Below the pieces are notes generated by a model, which had not been told where the DNA came from, did no database searches, and worked only from the letters and a program-made list of their open reading frames with translations. The translations under genes were made by a program, and so were the position numbers. Source: Acidobacteriaceae bacterium (GTDB lineage: Bacteria; Acidobacteriota; Terriglobia; Bryobacterales; Bryobacteraceae). Taken from it: a DNA stretch of 64,000 nucleotides. Below, in pieces: positions 26,567-35,365 of this stretch (its first letter is position 1; every line of letters starts with the position of its first letter). The stretch spans positions 24,908 to 88,907 of the forward strand of contig JAFATG010000271.1 in assembly GCA_019244055.1 (NCBI GenBank), written 5' to 3'.

Positions 26567-27228
26567 GCTGGTCTGACATATACCTGCTTTGTTTCGCCGT
26601 CGGAGCCCTCTGGGCTTTGGCGTCACTGTTACTCGGCGGATTTCATCTGGGGCACAGCGGCCACGGGCATTTCCATGCCGGTCACGGCGCTCACGCACCG
26701 GTCCATGGACATGGCGCGGTAAAGGGAGCGTCGCCGAGAGGAACGACGTCCAGTTGGGCCGGGGCGATGGTCAACCCCAGTTCCGCCGCTGTTTATCTCG
26801 CCTGGTTCGGAGGAGTCGGTTATCTGTTAACACGGCACTCGGGTCTGGGTTTCTGGATTGACCTCGCGATTGCGATCGTAGTCGGCCTCGTGGGCGCGTG
26901 GTGTCTCGCAGCGTTTCTCCGTTTCCTCCAATCGCGCGAGCAGCCGATGGACCCAGCAGACTACGAGATGGTCGGCGTTCTCGGACGCGTCGCGAGTCCC
27001 ATTCGACCGAATGGCGTCGGTGAAGTGATCTACGTGCGCGATGGTGCTCGGCGGCCTCTCAACGCACGCAGTGAAGATGCGCGGGAGATTGCCCGCGGCG
27101 CGGAAGTTGTGGTCACTCGCTATGAAAAAGGAATTGCTTATGTACGTACCTGGGAGGCAATGACCCAGTCGGGTATGACATTCGGCCCGGAATCGTCGCC
27201 AAAGGAGCAGACAAATGATATCACGTGA
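26563..27228 (+). CDS. NfeD-like membrane protein (YqiJ type), flotillin partner
   Basis: 221 residues from the ATG at 26563 (GAGGAGG upstream), overlapping the previous stop as ATGA. TM helices lie at about 3-25 and 85-130. Between them is a His/Gly-rich loop, HLGHSGHGHFHAGHGAH, which could bind metal. The C-terminal part from about residue 145 (MVGVLGRVASPIRPNGVGEV, GAEVVVTRYEKGIAYV) is the small OB-fold of NfeD proteins. NfeD proteins pair with flotillins in membrane microdomains, and a flotillin follows with a 14-base overlap. The His-rich loop is unusual. Confidence 0.85.
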   Translation: MSWSDIYLLCFAVGALWALASLLLGGFHLGHSGHGHFHAGHGAHAPVHGHGAVKGASPRGTTSSWAGAMVNPSSAAVYLAWFGGVGYLLTRHSGLGFWIDLAIAIVVGLVGAWCLAAFLRFLQSREQPMDPADYEMVGVLGRVASPIRPNGVGEVIYVRDGARRPLNARSEDAREIARGAEVVVTRYEKGIAYVRTWEAMTQSGMTFGPESSPKEQTNDIT

Positions 27229-28654
27229 AGTTGTATTCATCGCAGCGCTGGCTGTTCTCACACTGCTGGTGCTGATGATGGTCATGGCTACGCTGTACCG
27301 CAAGGCCGGACCGCATGAGGCCTTGATCGTGTACGGGCTTCGAGGGACGCGCATTGTCAAAGGCCGTGGGACGGTGATTTTCCCCATGGTCGAGAATTTT
27401 CGCCAGCTCTCGCTGCAGCTCATGTCGTTCGACGTGGCCCCGGTACAAGATCTGTACACGAAGCAGGGCGTCGCTGTTACCGTTGAGGCCGTTTCTCAAA
27501 TCAAAGTGAAGAGCGATCCCGAATCCATTCAGACCGCCGCTGAGCAGTTTCTCACCAAGACGGATCAGGCCCGCGAAGGACTCATTCGGTTGGTCATGGA
27601 AGGGCATCTACGCGGCATCATCGGTCAGCTCTCGGTCGAGCAGATCGTGAAAGAGCCCGAGATGGTCGGCGACCGCATGCGCGCGACGTGCGCGGATGAC
27701 ATGGGCAAAATGGGCCTCGAGGTCATCTCGTTCACGATTAAGGAAGTGCGTGACAAAAACGAGTACATCAGCAACATGGGCCGGCCCGATATTGCGCGCA
27801 TCAAGCGCGATGCCGACGTCGCCGCGGCTGAAGCCGATCGCGATACCGCTATTCGTCGCGCCGAGGCGATGCGAGCCGCTGCGGTTGCCAGAGCCCAGGC
27901 TGACCAAGAGCGTGTCCTTGCGGAAGCGTTATCGCTGGCCGCCCAGGCCCAGGCGCAGCGCGATCTCGAGATTAAGAAAGCCCAGTACGTCGAGAGCGTG
28001 AAGCGGCAGCAGGCGCAGGCCGACAAGGCCTACGAAATTCAGGCCAACGTGATGCAACAGCAAGTAACGACGGAGGCCGTTAAGATTCGCCAGATCGAGA
28101 AGGAACAGGAGATCAAGGTACAGGAAGCGGAAATCCTTCGGCACGAAAAGGAACTCATCGCCAATGTACTGAAGAACGCTGAAATTGAGCGCCAGCGAAT
28201 CGAAATGCTGGCCGAGGCCGCGCGCCGCAAAATGACCATTGAAGCCGAAGGTAGTGCGTCCGCGACCCGCCTCCAAGGTGAAGCCGATGCCGACATCATC
28301 TTGAAGAAGGGCGAAGCGGAAGCGCGCGCCATGAATGTCAAGGCCGAGGCCTACCAGGAATGGAATCAGGCCGCCGTGGTAGACAAGCTTATCACCGGTT
28401 TGCCCGAAGTGGTCAGAGCGTTGGCTTCGCCGCTTGCAAACATCGACAAAATCACGATCGTCTCGACCGGAGATGGCGCGTCGGGGATGAACAAGATTAC
28501 GGGCGACATGACTAAGATTGCCGCTCAGATACCGGCTCTCTTCGAGACTTTATCCGGTATGCAGATGTCTGAGTTACTCGGAAAAGTTCGCAGCATTACT
28601 GATCGTTCCGCCGACTCAGGCAAAACCAACGGAAGCACAGGTACGCAGTCGTAA
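27215..28654 (+). CDS. Flotillin-family SPFH/Band 7 protein
   Basis: 479 residues. One N-terminal TM helix (VVFIAALAVLTLLVLMMVMA) is followed by an SPFH domain: GRGTVIFPMVENFRQLSLQL, VAVTVEAVSQIKVKSDPESI, and GLEVISFTIKEVRDKNEY near residue 180. Residues about 195-400 are a long coiled coil rich in Ala, Glu, Lys and Gln with repeated A-E-A/AEAD patterns, and the C-terminal 70 residues are the flotillin tail. It scaffolds ordered membrane domains in the inner membrane. It overlaps the NfeD gene and precedes pspA by 11 bases. Confidence 0.93.
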   Translation: MISREVVFIAALAVLTLLVLMMVMATLYRKAGPHEALIVYGLRGTRIVKGRGTVIFPMVENFRQLSLQLMSFDVAPVQDLYTKQGVAVTVEAVSQIKVKSDPESIQTAAEQFLTKTDQAREGLIRLVMEGHLRGIIGQLSVEQIVKEPEMVGDRMRATCADDMGKMGLEVISFTIKEVRDKNEYISNMGRPDIARIKRDADVAAAEADRDTAIRRAEAMRAAAVARAQADQERVLAEALSLAAQAQAQRDLEIKKAQYVESVKRQQAQADKAYEIQANVMQQQVTTEAVKIRQIEKEQEIKVQEAEILRHEKELIANVLKNAEIERQRIEMLAEAARRKMTIEAEGSASATRLQGEADADIILKKGEAEARAMNVKAEAYQEWNQAAVVDKLITGLPEVVRALASPLANIDKITIVSTGDGASGMNKITGDMTKIAAQIPALFETLSGMQMSELLGKVRSITDRSADSGKTNGSTGTQS

Positions 28655-28665
28655 AGGAGTAAGCA

Positions 28666-29319
28666 ATGCCGCTACTAGATAGAGTGATGACCCTAGTCAA
28701 AGCGAATATCAATGATTTGATTGACAAAGCGGAAGACCCGGAGAAACTGCTGAAGCAGTTGCTCCTGGACATGCAGAACCAATTCATGCAGGTGAAGACA
28801 CAGGTGGCGATTGCCATTGCCGGTCAGCACTTGCTCGAAAAGAAACATCAGGAGAACATGAACCAGCAAAACGAATGGCTTCGCAAAGCCGAATTGGCGA
28901 TTCAGAAGAACGAAGATGGGCTCGCGCGGGTGGCGGTGGAGCGGGCTGTCACGTACGAAAACGCCTCGAAGAATTTCGCGCAGCAGATTGAGGAACAGGC
29001 TGATCAGGTCCGGATTCTGCGTGATGCCTTGCACCGCCTGGAGCAGAAAATGACCGAAACACGAACCAGGACGGAGCTGCTAATTGCCCAACATCGCCGC
29101 GCGAAATTAGGTCTGCGCACCGGCCTCTCCGACTCTCAAGAGTTCCGGCGTGAGCTGGCGCTCGATCGCATGCAAGGCAAAGTAATCGAGGCCGAAGCGC
29201 TCCAGCAGGGAACTCTCGAAGGCGCCAAACCGGACAAGTTCGCCATGCTCGAGAAATCAGACCAGGTGGATCGTCTACTGGCGGACCTAAGGGCGCGAGC
29301 CACTCGGGCTCTAACTTGA
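28666..29319 (+). CDS. pspA: PspA/IM30-family membrane-stress protein
   Basis: 217 residues, the normal length. AAAGGAG precedes the ATG. The protein is almost entirely helical: MPLLDRVMTLVKANINDLID (membrane-binding amphipathic helix alpha0), DPEKLLKQLLLDMQNQFMQV (conserved core, EDP-E-K motif), and a long hairpin coiled coil to about residue 145. PspA and IM30 are bacterial ESCRT-III homologues that coat damaged inner membrane. Placed last in the HTH-NfeD-flotillin operon, it suggests a dedicated membrane-repair module. No PspF-type regulator is present, so control probably comes from the leading HTH gene. Confidence 0.93.
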   Translation: MPLLDRVMTLVKANINDLIDKAEDPEKLLKQLLLDMQNQFMQVKTQVAIAIAGQHLLEKKHQENMNQQNEWLRKAELAIQKNEDGLARVAVERAVTYENASKNFAQQIEEQADQVRILRDALHRLEQKMTETRTRTELLIAQHRRAKLGLRTGLSDSQEFRRELALDRMQGKVIEAEALQQGTLEGAKPDKFAMLEKSDQVDRLLADLRARATRALT

Positions 29320-29339
29320 TTCGTTAAGATTCCAGTGTG

Positions 29340-30398
29340 ATGAAGGCGCTCTTGCTTTCCGAATACGGAAGATTGGAAACCGTCGAGGTCCCTATGCCGC
29401 GTCCCGGGCCGGAAGACATTCTGGTCCGCGTCGCGGCTTGCGGTATTTGCGGCAGCGACGTACACGGCTATGATGGCTCATCTGGCCGCCGGATTCCTCC
29501 CATCATCATGGGGCATGAGGCATCCGGTACCGTGGCCGCTGTCGGAGAACGTGTTTCAGGCCTCAGTGTCGGCGAGCATGTCACGTTTGATTCCACTGTT
29601 TACTGCGGTCACTGCGAATATTGCCGCAAAGGTCAGGTGAATCTCTGCTCGAACAGACAGGTGTTAGGCGTTTCCACTCCCGAGTACCGCCGCCAAGGAG
29701 CGTTCGCCGACTACGTTGCAGTGCCCGCGAGAATCGTCCACGTCCTTCCGGAGAGTCTGAGCTTGGAGGAAGCCGCGATGGTGGAACCGCTCGCGGTCGC
29801 TGTCCATGCGGTATCCCTTGCTCAGCTCGCCCCCAAAGGTACCGCACTCCTGATCGGAGCCGGAATGATCGGTCTGCTGGTTCTGCAAGCATTGCGCGAA
29901 GCTGGCTGCTCGCGGGTGATCGTCGCGGACATTGACGATACGCGCCTCGGGCTGGCGAAATCGCTTGGAGCCGCGGAAACCATTAATTCCAAAACAGCCG
30001 ATCTTCTCAGCGAGGTTCAGCGGATCACCTTGGGCTCAGGCGCGGATGTCGCGCTCGAGGCTGTCGGCAGCACGCCAACCATCAAAGCCGCTATCGAAGG
30101 TGTGAAGAAGGGTGGAACGGTGGTGCTCATTGGCAACATCGCGCCGTCCGTCGAGATTCCGTTACAGACCGTAGTGAGCCGTGAGATCCGTTTGCAAGGG
30201 TCGGCCGCTTCTTCTGGTGAGTATCCGCGCTGCATCGAAATGCTGGCTCGCGGCTCCGTGCGAGTGAAACCTCTTATTAGCATCGTCGCGCCGATCGAAG
30301 AAGGGTCGCAGTGGTTCGAGCGTCTACGCGAACGTCAGCCGAATCTCATGAAAGTGATCCTCACGCCCGGCAAAGCGGCGGAGCGCGATCGTGGATAA
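29340..30398 (+). CDS. Zinc-dependent medium-chain dehydrogenase (sorbitol/idonate/GatD type)
   Basis: 352 residues from the ATG at 29340 (a GTG lies just before it). An MDR enzyme with catalytic Zn ligands in AACGICGSDVHG (Cys) and GHEASGTVAAVG (His-Glu), and the structural Zn knot CGHCEYCRKGQVNLC. GAGMIGLLVLQALREAG is the NAD-binding Rossmann loop. It oxidises a polyol, sugar acid or related secondary alcohol. It overlaps the next SDR gene by 8 bases, and the pair faces an ACS-type MFS porter, pointing to sugar-acid or polyol catabolism such as idonate/gluconate interconversion. Confidence 0.9.
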   Translation: MKALLLSEYGRLETVEVPMPRPGPEDILVRVAACGICGSDVHGYDGSSGRRIPPIIMGHEASGTVAAVGERVSGLSVGEHVTFDSTVYCGHCEYCRKGQVNLCSNRQVLGVSTPEYRRQGAFADYVAVPARIVHVLPESLSLEEAAMVEPLAVAVHAVSLAQLAPKGTALLIGAGMIGLLVLQALREAGCSRVIVADIDDTRLGLAKSLGAAETINSKTADLLSEVQRITLGSGADVALEAVGSTPTIKAAIEGVKKGGTVVLIGNIAPSVEIPLQTVVSREIRLQGSAASSGEYPRCIEMLARGSVRVKPLISIVAPIEEGSQWFERLRERQPNLMKVILTPGKAAERDRG

Positions 30399-31179
30399 GA
30401 TCTTTGATCTAACCGGCCGCGTGGCAATTGTGACCGGTACCAGCCGCGGGCTCGGTCAGCAGTTCGCGCGCGCATTAGCCAGAGCGGGCGCTGATCTTGT
30501 GCTCACTAGCCGCAATCGCGATCATCTCCGAAATTTCGAATCGGAGGTCATAAGCATGGGCCGCCGCGCCGTTGCGCTGGAATTGGACGTTCGCGATCAG
30601 GGCAGTATCGAAGCAATGGCCGCCTCCGCGGAGCAGGCGTACGGCAAAGTCGACATTCTGGTCAATAACGCCGGCATGAATATCCGCAAACCGGCCATCG
30701 AAGTCACTTGGGACGATTGGAATCAGATCCTGGACACCAACCTGCGCGGCAGCTTCTTCGTAGCCCAGGCGGTCGCGCGGCGTATGATCCCGGGCGGTTA
30801 CGGGCGCATCATTAACATCGGCTCTGTTACCAGTGTTGCCGGATACGCCGGTCTCGCTCCGTACGGCGCCAGCCGAGGCGGTATTCGTCAATTAACCATG
30901 AGTCTTGCAGATGACTGGGGTAAACACGGCATTACGGTGAATTGCCTCGCGCCGGGCTGGTTCCGCACTGAGCAGAACAAGGTGATGTACGAAGACAAGG
31001 AATGGGTGGAGTATCTGAGCGATCGCATTCCCATTAAGCGCCCCGGTCAACCGGGCGATCTGGATTCCGCCGTGGTGTTTCTTGCCGCTGAATCGAGCCG
31101 TTACGTGACGGGCCAAACGCTTCTGATTGACGGCGGTATCTCGACCGGTGCTGTCCGTGCGCTGCCTAGGAAGAAATAG
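30391..31179 (+). CDS. SDR dehydrogenase (gluconate-5-dehydrogenase-like) with Tyr-x3-Arg active site
   Basis: 262 residues, starting at a GTG that overlaps the upstream MDR gene by 8 bases. The NAD-binding motif TGTSRGLGQQFA, NNAGMN, the Ser in INIGSVTSVAGYAG, and Tyr158 in APYGASRGG are in place. The canonical active-site Lys is Arg162 (Y-G-A-S-R). TGQTLLIDGGIST ends the fold. It probably reduces a keto sugar acid, but the Lys to Arg change may lower activity. It converges with the MFS porter with a 14-base overlap. Confidence 0.88.
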   Translation: MDKIFDLTGRVAIVTGTSRGLGQQFARALARAGADLVLTSRNRDHLRNFESEVISMGRRAVALELDVRDQGSIEAMAASAEQAYGKVDILVNNAGMNIRKPAIEVTWDDWNQILDTNLRGSFFVAQAVARRMIPGGYGRIINIGSVTSVAGYAGLAPYGASRGGIRQLTMSLADDWGKHGITVNCLAPGWFRTEQNKVMYEDKEWVEYLSDRIPIKRPGQPGDLDSAVVFLAAESSRYVTGQTLLIDGGISTGAVRALPRKK

Positions 31180-32443
31180 CCGCAGGCTCGGGCACATGCT
31201 CGATCCTGCCCAGCAGAAAAATATATCCCGCGATCCCGCCCAGCAGAATGACCGCCGCGGCTCCGAACGCTCGCGAAAAAGAATTGGTCGGTCCGGCGAA
31301 GTAGCCGGTCGCGATCGGCGCCACAATGCCGGAAATCTGGTTCCCGAAGTTTACAATCCCACCGATCTTTCCTACGCTATCGCGTGGCGCGATCAACGAT
31401 GGAATGGACCACGCGACCGGCGCCGCCGCCGATAATCCCCCAAGCGACAGGCTGATCCACAGAGCTGCCATGTAGGGATTCCGTGTAAACGCCGCTCCGC
31501 CCACCGCTAAACCAAGAACCATTCCCCCCACCAGAATGCTTTGCCGGACGATCGTCTCTCTATGGCCGCGCCGCACCAGCACGTCCACTAACCAGCCTCC
31601 AATTAACAAATCGGTAATAGTTCCGAAGAGCCACGGCACGCTGGTAAAAAGAATTGAGTGCTGCAGATTCATGTGCAACGCTGAAAAGTACGCCGGTAGC
31701 CAAGTAAGGAACAGATAGAAGCAATAGTTGTACGCTGCGAAGCCGATCGCCAGGCCCAGGACTTTTCGCTGACGAAGTAAATACACGAGCGGAGCGCCTT
31801 TGGTCTGCTTGGTTCTGGCATCTGGATTCGCGCCTCCCGCCTTAATGAACTCCCACTCTTCCGGTGTCAATCCACGATCGTCCTTCGGATCGCGATAGAC
31901 GATGTAGAACGCCAGAAAGTAAAGAAAGCTGACCAGACCTGTGGCGGCGAAGCTTAGCCGCCACCCGAAATGAATGAGAACGATTCCGATCAGCGGAACG
32001 CCGATGCCGGAAGCGAATTTGGCCGCCGCATCGAAGAACGACGTGGCGAAGCTCCGCTCCTGCCTCGGAAACCAGTAGCCGGTCGCTTTGGCGTTTGCCG
32101 GAAAAGTCGGAGCTTCGCCGACCCCCAGCAGCAGCCGCGCGCCAACGAAGCTGCTCACGCCCGGTGCCACGGCGGCCGCAAACGACGCAAGGCTCCAGAG
32201 AAATGCGCTGATCCTGCCAATTGCCTCCACCCCGAAGCGGTCGAGCAGAACTCCCATTGGCAGTTGGAGGGCCGCGTACGTCCAGTTATAGGCACTGACG
32301 ATGTACCCGAAGGCTACATTAGAGACGCCAAATTCGTTGTGAAGCGCATCGTGAGCCACCGAGACGTTCACTCGGTCGAAATAGTTGATCAAAACTCCGA
32401 TTCCGAGCAGAACAGCGATCCGCCAGCGTCTGCGCGGGATCAT
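31166..32443 (-). CDS. MFS porter, anion:cation symporter (ACS) type for sugar acids
   Basis: 425 residues, 12 TM helices. The start is MIPRRRWRIAVLLGIGVLIN and the first TM carries YFDRVNVSVA, the ACS-family motif (typical for hexuronate, galactonate or glucarate porters). GYIVSAYNWTYAALQLPMG, LLGVGEAPTFPANAKATGYW and WLFGTITDLLIGGWLVD follow. It probably imports the compound handled by the convergent MDR and SDR genes. The 3' ends overlap by 14 bases. Confidence 0.9.
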   Translation of the reverse strand: MIPRRRWRIAVLLGIGVLINYFDRVNVSVAHDALHNEFGVSNVAFGYIVSAYNWTYAALQLPMGVLLDRFGVEAIGRISAFLWSLASFAAAVAPGVSSFVGARLLLGVGEAPTFPANAKATGYWFPRQERSFATSFFDAAAKFASGIGVPLIGIVLIHFGWRLSFAATGLVSFLYFLAFYIVYRDPKDDRGLTPEEWEFIKAGGANPDARTKQTKGAPLVYLLRQRKVLGLAIGFAAYNYCFYLFLTWLPAYFSALHMNLQHSILFTSVPWLFGTITDLLIGGWLVDVLVRRGHRETIVRQSILVGGMVLGLAVGGAAFTRNPYMAALWISLSLGGLSAAAPVAWSIPSLIAPRDSVGKIGGIVNFGNQISGIVAPIATGYFAGPTNSFSRAFGAAAVILLGGIAGYIFLLGRIEHVPEPAAISS

Positions 32444-32453
32444 GCGTCCGAAG

Positions 32454-33011
32454 CTACTTACCCAGCCCTACGTAAACATTCACATGTTCGGCTGCGGGAC
32501 TTTTTTTCAGATCTTCGTAGTAGACGTCGAAATCGGTCTTATAAGCGCGATGTAGTTCGTGCGCATCTTCGAGCGACCAAGCCCGTTGCCAAAGGCCTAA
32601 GACGATCGGCCCCGCCGCTTGGCCCTGTGACTCGAGCACCGCATAATTACCCGCTTCCACCCTCTGCACAACCATCCCCGCTGGGACGTCTTTTGTCGAG
32701 GTCACCTTCGCACCCAGCGTGTAAGTGTACATTCCGTTCCTGTCAGATTGGTAATCGCTATATACCGCAATGACTCGATCGTCCGCGCGGTTCGCTATAC
32801 GTACCAGAACGTCGTCATTACGAAAGCGCTTCCAGAGCTGCGCGATTTCACCGTTGCCAGAGGCCTCCATAGCATTCGAAGTTCGCGTGGAGATGCCAAT
32901 GACATTGAAGGAATCGACATGCAGCTTGACAACATTGATTTGTTCAGCCATTGCCGTAAGTCCTACGAAAAGAGCGAGGACGCTCGTGGACAGGACAACG
33001 CCGCGCTTCAT
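32454..33011 (-). CDS. Exported GyrI-like (effector-binding) domain protein
   Basis: 185 residues from the ATG at 33011, giving the signal peptide MKRGVVLSTSVLALFVGLTA, cleaved near AMAEQ; an ATG 18 bases earlier adds six atypical residues. The mature part has the SHV/GyrI layout of AraC-type effector-binding domains: VIGISTRTSNA, IAQLWKRFRN, DRVIAVYSDYQSDRNGMYTY, VPAGMVVQRVEAGNYAVLES and AHELHRAYKTDFDVYYEDL. These domains bind small cationic molecules. Here it is free-standing and exported, so it is a binding protein, not a regulator. The following gene on the same strand is an ACS porter (10-base gap). Ligand unknown. Confidence 0.8.
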   Translation of the reverse strand: MKRGVVLSTSVLALFVGLTAMAEQINVVKLHVDSFNVIGISTRTSNAMEASGNGEIAQLWKRFRNDDVLVRIANRADDRVIAVYSDYQSDRNGMYTYTLGAKVTSTKDVPAGMVVQRVEAGNYAVLESQGQAAGPIVLGLWQRAWSLEDAHELHRAYKTDFDVYYEDLKKSPAAEHVNVYVGLGK

Positions 33012-33049
33012 AGAACAGCAGCATATCAAGTCGATCCCGTTCCCTTCAA

Positions 33050-33895
33050 TTACTCTGTCTCCGAGCCGTCCAACTTCTTCGGTACTGTTGCCGCAGCTGA
33101 AAGGGTGTTTGCCAATCTTGCCCGGCCGGTAATTCCCTCAAATGCTAGGCGCGCACGAGTCGGCAGCTTCGAAAAGATCGCAGTCAGCACGCGATACCGC
33201 CAACCGGGCACGACGAACGGTTTCCGCTGCCGCATTCCGTCGAGCGACGCTTCCACTACCTGATCCGCCGTCATCCAGAATCCTGATTTGGCAAGCCGGC
33301 CCCGCTCAAATCCCATGGCATCGTGAAACTCCGAATACGTGAAACCGGGGCAGAGCGCCTGAATCACAACGTTCGATTTCATTCCCTTTAACTCGAGATA
33401 TAGCCCTTCAGTAAACGCCGTCATCCAGGTCTTTGTCGCAGAATAGCTAGTCGTTCCTGGGCTACGCACAAAGGCCGATACGGAAGAAACGTTGATAATG
33501 CCGCCGTAATCACGCGCCACCATGTTCCGTAGTCCGGCATGTGTCAGGCGCACCGTTGCCATGATATGAAGCCTGTGCATTCGTTCCTGCACTTCGAGCG
33601 GAGATTCCCAGAACCTCCCTGTGGTGCCGAAACCGGCATTGTTGATGAGGAGGGCCAGCCTTTGTTCGTTGCTGATGTATTCAGCGGCCTTCGCCAGGTC
33701 TTCCTCTCGGCTGAGATCGGCCTCCACAATCTTAGATTGGGTGTCATATAGCCTTGAGAACTCCGAGGCAAGCTCTTCTAGCCGGTCCTTGCGCCGAGCA
33801 ATCAGAATCAGATCGTGTCCGGGCGCAAGTTTGCGCGCGAACGTAGCCCCGATTCCGCTCGACGCCCCGGTGATTGCGATTACATTCCTAGACAA
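33050..33895 (-). CDS. SDR oxidoreductase (DltE/YqjQ-like)
   Basis: 281 residues. NAD(P)-binding AITGASSGIGATFARKLA, LINNAGFG, the Ser in INVSSVSAF and the catalytic YSATK are all present, with PGFTYSEFH after. The C-terminal extension of about 60 residues (FVVPGWRYRVLTAIFSKLP) is amphipathic and may touch the membrane, as in DltE- or YqjQ-like SDRs. It is a single gene upstream of the GyrI-like gene (38-base gap, same strand) and divergent from the sigma factor. Substrate unknown. Confidence 0.85.
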   Translation of the reverse strand: MSRNVIAITGASSGIGATFARKLAPGHDLILIARRKDRLEELASEFSRLYDTQSKIVEADLSREEDLAKAAEYISNEQRLALLINNAGFGTTGRFWESPLEVQERMHRLHIMATVRLTHAGLRNMVARDYGGIINVSSVSAFVRSPGTTSYSATKTWMTAFTEGLYLELKGMKSNVVIQALCPGFTYSEFHDAMGFERGRLAKSGFWMTADQVVEASLDGMRQRKPFVVPGWRYRVLTAIFSKLPTRARLAFEGITGRARLANTLSAAATVPKKLDGSETE

Positions 33896-34038
33896 AATTT
33901 ACTCCGGCTGTAACGAATCGGAAGACGGAATCACAAGGGAGCGAAGCCCCCGCCATGATATTGGCCTCCCGTTCGTGTTCTGCACGCACAAGTTCCTATC
34001 GTTCCTTTACTCCTTCGTTATACGATCGAGTCTACCGG

Positions 34039-34638
34039 GTGAGCGTAAATTTGGATCGTCATACTTTTGATCGAGGTTATATCGAGCGCCTGATTCAAGG
34101 TGATGCCGAAGCAGAACGGCATTTCGCGCGCTATTTTGGCGATCTTCTCGTCATAAAGTTGCGTGCGCGCCTCCGTTCGCCTCAACTAATTGAAGATGCG
34201 CGGCAAGAGACCTTTGTTCGGGTCTTGCATGTCCTCCGAAACAAAGGCGGCCTGGAGTATCCGGAGCGGCTGGGCGCATTCGTTAACGCAGTCTGCGAAA
34301 ACGTTCTCCTCGAAACATTTCGATCCGGTTCGCGACTGCAGCAGCTTCCAGAAGACGCGCCCGAACCGGTCGATCAAGGCGCGAGCGCCGAATCCGAATT
34401 TGTAACAAGGGAGCGCAAAGCTCTCGTACGCAATCTCTTAAGCAAGTTGTCGGATACCGACCGCGAGATCCTTCGGCAGCTCTTCTTGGAAGAACGCGAT
34501 AAGGATGAGATTTGCCGCGAATTTCGCATTGACCGTGATTATCTTCGCGTCCGAGTGCATCGGGCTCTGGCGCGCTGCCGGGTAGTACTGGACAAGGGAG
34601 AACAAACTGCCGCTCTGACAAATGCAGCGGGACAGTGA
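34039..34638 (+). CDS. ECF-type RNA polymerase sigma factor
   Basis: About 200 residues. Region 2 is clear (YIERLIQGDAEAERHFARYF, then SPQLIEDARQETFVRVLHVL) and region 4 is RKALVRNLLSKLSDTDREIL followed by the HTH KDEICREFRIDRDYLRVRVH. I start at the GTG at 34039 from family alignment; the open frame extends to an ATG at 33955, and no start has a convincing ribosome site. The sigma factor heads a same-strand series with a zinc-finger membrane protein (52 bases later), an unknown protein and a TPR-CHAT protease. This order is typical of a sigma plus anti-sigma pair with regulated proteolysis. Confidence 0.88.
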   Translation: MSVNLDRHTFDRGYIERLIQGDAEAERHFARYFGDLLVIKLRARLRSPQLIEDARQETFVRVLHVLRNKGGLEYPERLGAFVNAVCENVLLETFRSGSRLQQLPEDAPEPVDQGASAESEFVTRERKALVRNLLSKLSDTDREILRQLFLEERDKDEICREFRIDRDYLRVRVHRALARCRVVLDKGEQTAALTNAAGQ

Positions 34639-34690
34639 TACGGATGGGCAGCTTATGTCACAAGACCCATAAAAGAGACCTATAAAGGCC

Positions 34691-35365
34691 ATGGATCACA
34701 AAACGGCAGAGCAGAATAGCGCGGTAGAGAAGTATCTTCTGAATGAGTTCACGACCGGCGAGCGGCAGGAATTTGAGGCACATTTCTTCGACTGCCCCAT
34801 TTGCGCCGACTTGGTACGGCAGGGTGCAATTTCAATCGACAACATAAAGGGCGTTTTCCGGGAGACCCCGGCAAGAGGAGCGGTCGCCGGCAGGACGGCA
34901 CGACCGGGTTCACGATGGTTTTCCTGGGTGCGTGCCCCAGTTCTTGTTCCTTCGTTGGCCGCCCTTGTTCTGGCGGCCGTGGTCAGTTACCAGAATCTGG
35001 TTTCGATCCCGCGGCTTGAACGTCCCCTAGTACTTTCCAGTGCCGTGCTGAGTTCAGTATCGCGAGGAGTTGCGCCTGTAATTAGAGTGGATCGGAAGCA
35101 GGCTCTGTTCAACTTGAATTTCGAGGTCGATTCGCCGCAAGCATATCCCTCTTATCAGTGTGAATTTCGAAATCAGGTCAATAATATTGTCCTGAGTGTT
35201 AATTCCGGCGAAAAGAAAGTGGCGAGCTTCACTCTGAATCTGCTCCTGCCCGCGAAGTTGTTCCCGCCGGGCGCATATGAGATGGTGCTTCGGCCTGATT
35301 CCAGTCCAAATCTGGAGCTGCGCCGGTATGATTTCGTTATCCAAAACCAAGGAGAGGATCACTGA
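34691..35365 (+). CDS. Zinc-finger membrane protein, probable anti-sigma factor
   Basis: 224 residues. The N-terminus has an anti-sigma zinc-finger: EKYLLNEFTTGERQEFEAHF and HFFDCPICADLV, a His-x3-Cys-x2-Cys arrangement. One TM helix follows at about 78-98 (VPSLAALVLAAVVSYQ), and the C-terminal 120 residues are a beta-rich extracytoplasmic domain (ALFNLNFEVDSP, GAYEMVLRPDSSPN). The layout is cytoplasmic sensor of sigma, TM, periplasmic sensor. It directly follows the sigma gene and ends in a TGATG overlap with the next gene. Anti-sigma function is inferred from position and the finger. Confidence 0.8.
   Translation: MDHKTAEQNSAVEKYLLNEFTTGERQEFEAHFFDCPICADLVRQGAISIDNIKGVFRETPARGAVAGRTARPGSRWFSWVRAPVLVPSLAALVLAAVVSYQNLVSIPRLERPLVLSSAVLSSVSRGVAPVIRVDRKQALFNLNFEVDSPQAYPSYQCEFRNQVNNIVLSVNSGEKKVASFTLNLLLPAKLFPPGAYEMVLRPDSSPNLELRRYDFVIQNQGEDH

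Noticed and set aside
31970..32773. 267-residue plus-strand frame over the ACS porter and GyrI-like gene
   Set aside because: It is charged, low-complexity and antisense to two supported genes.
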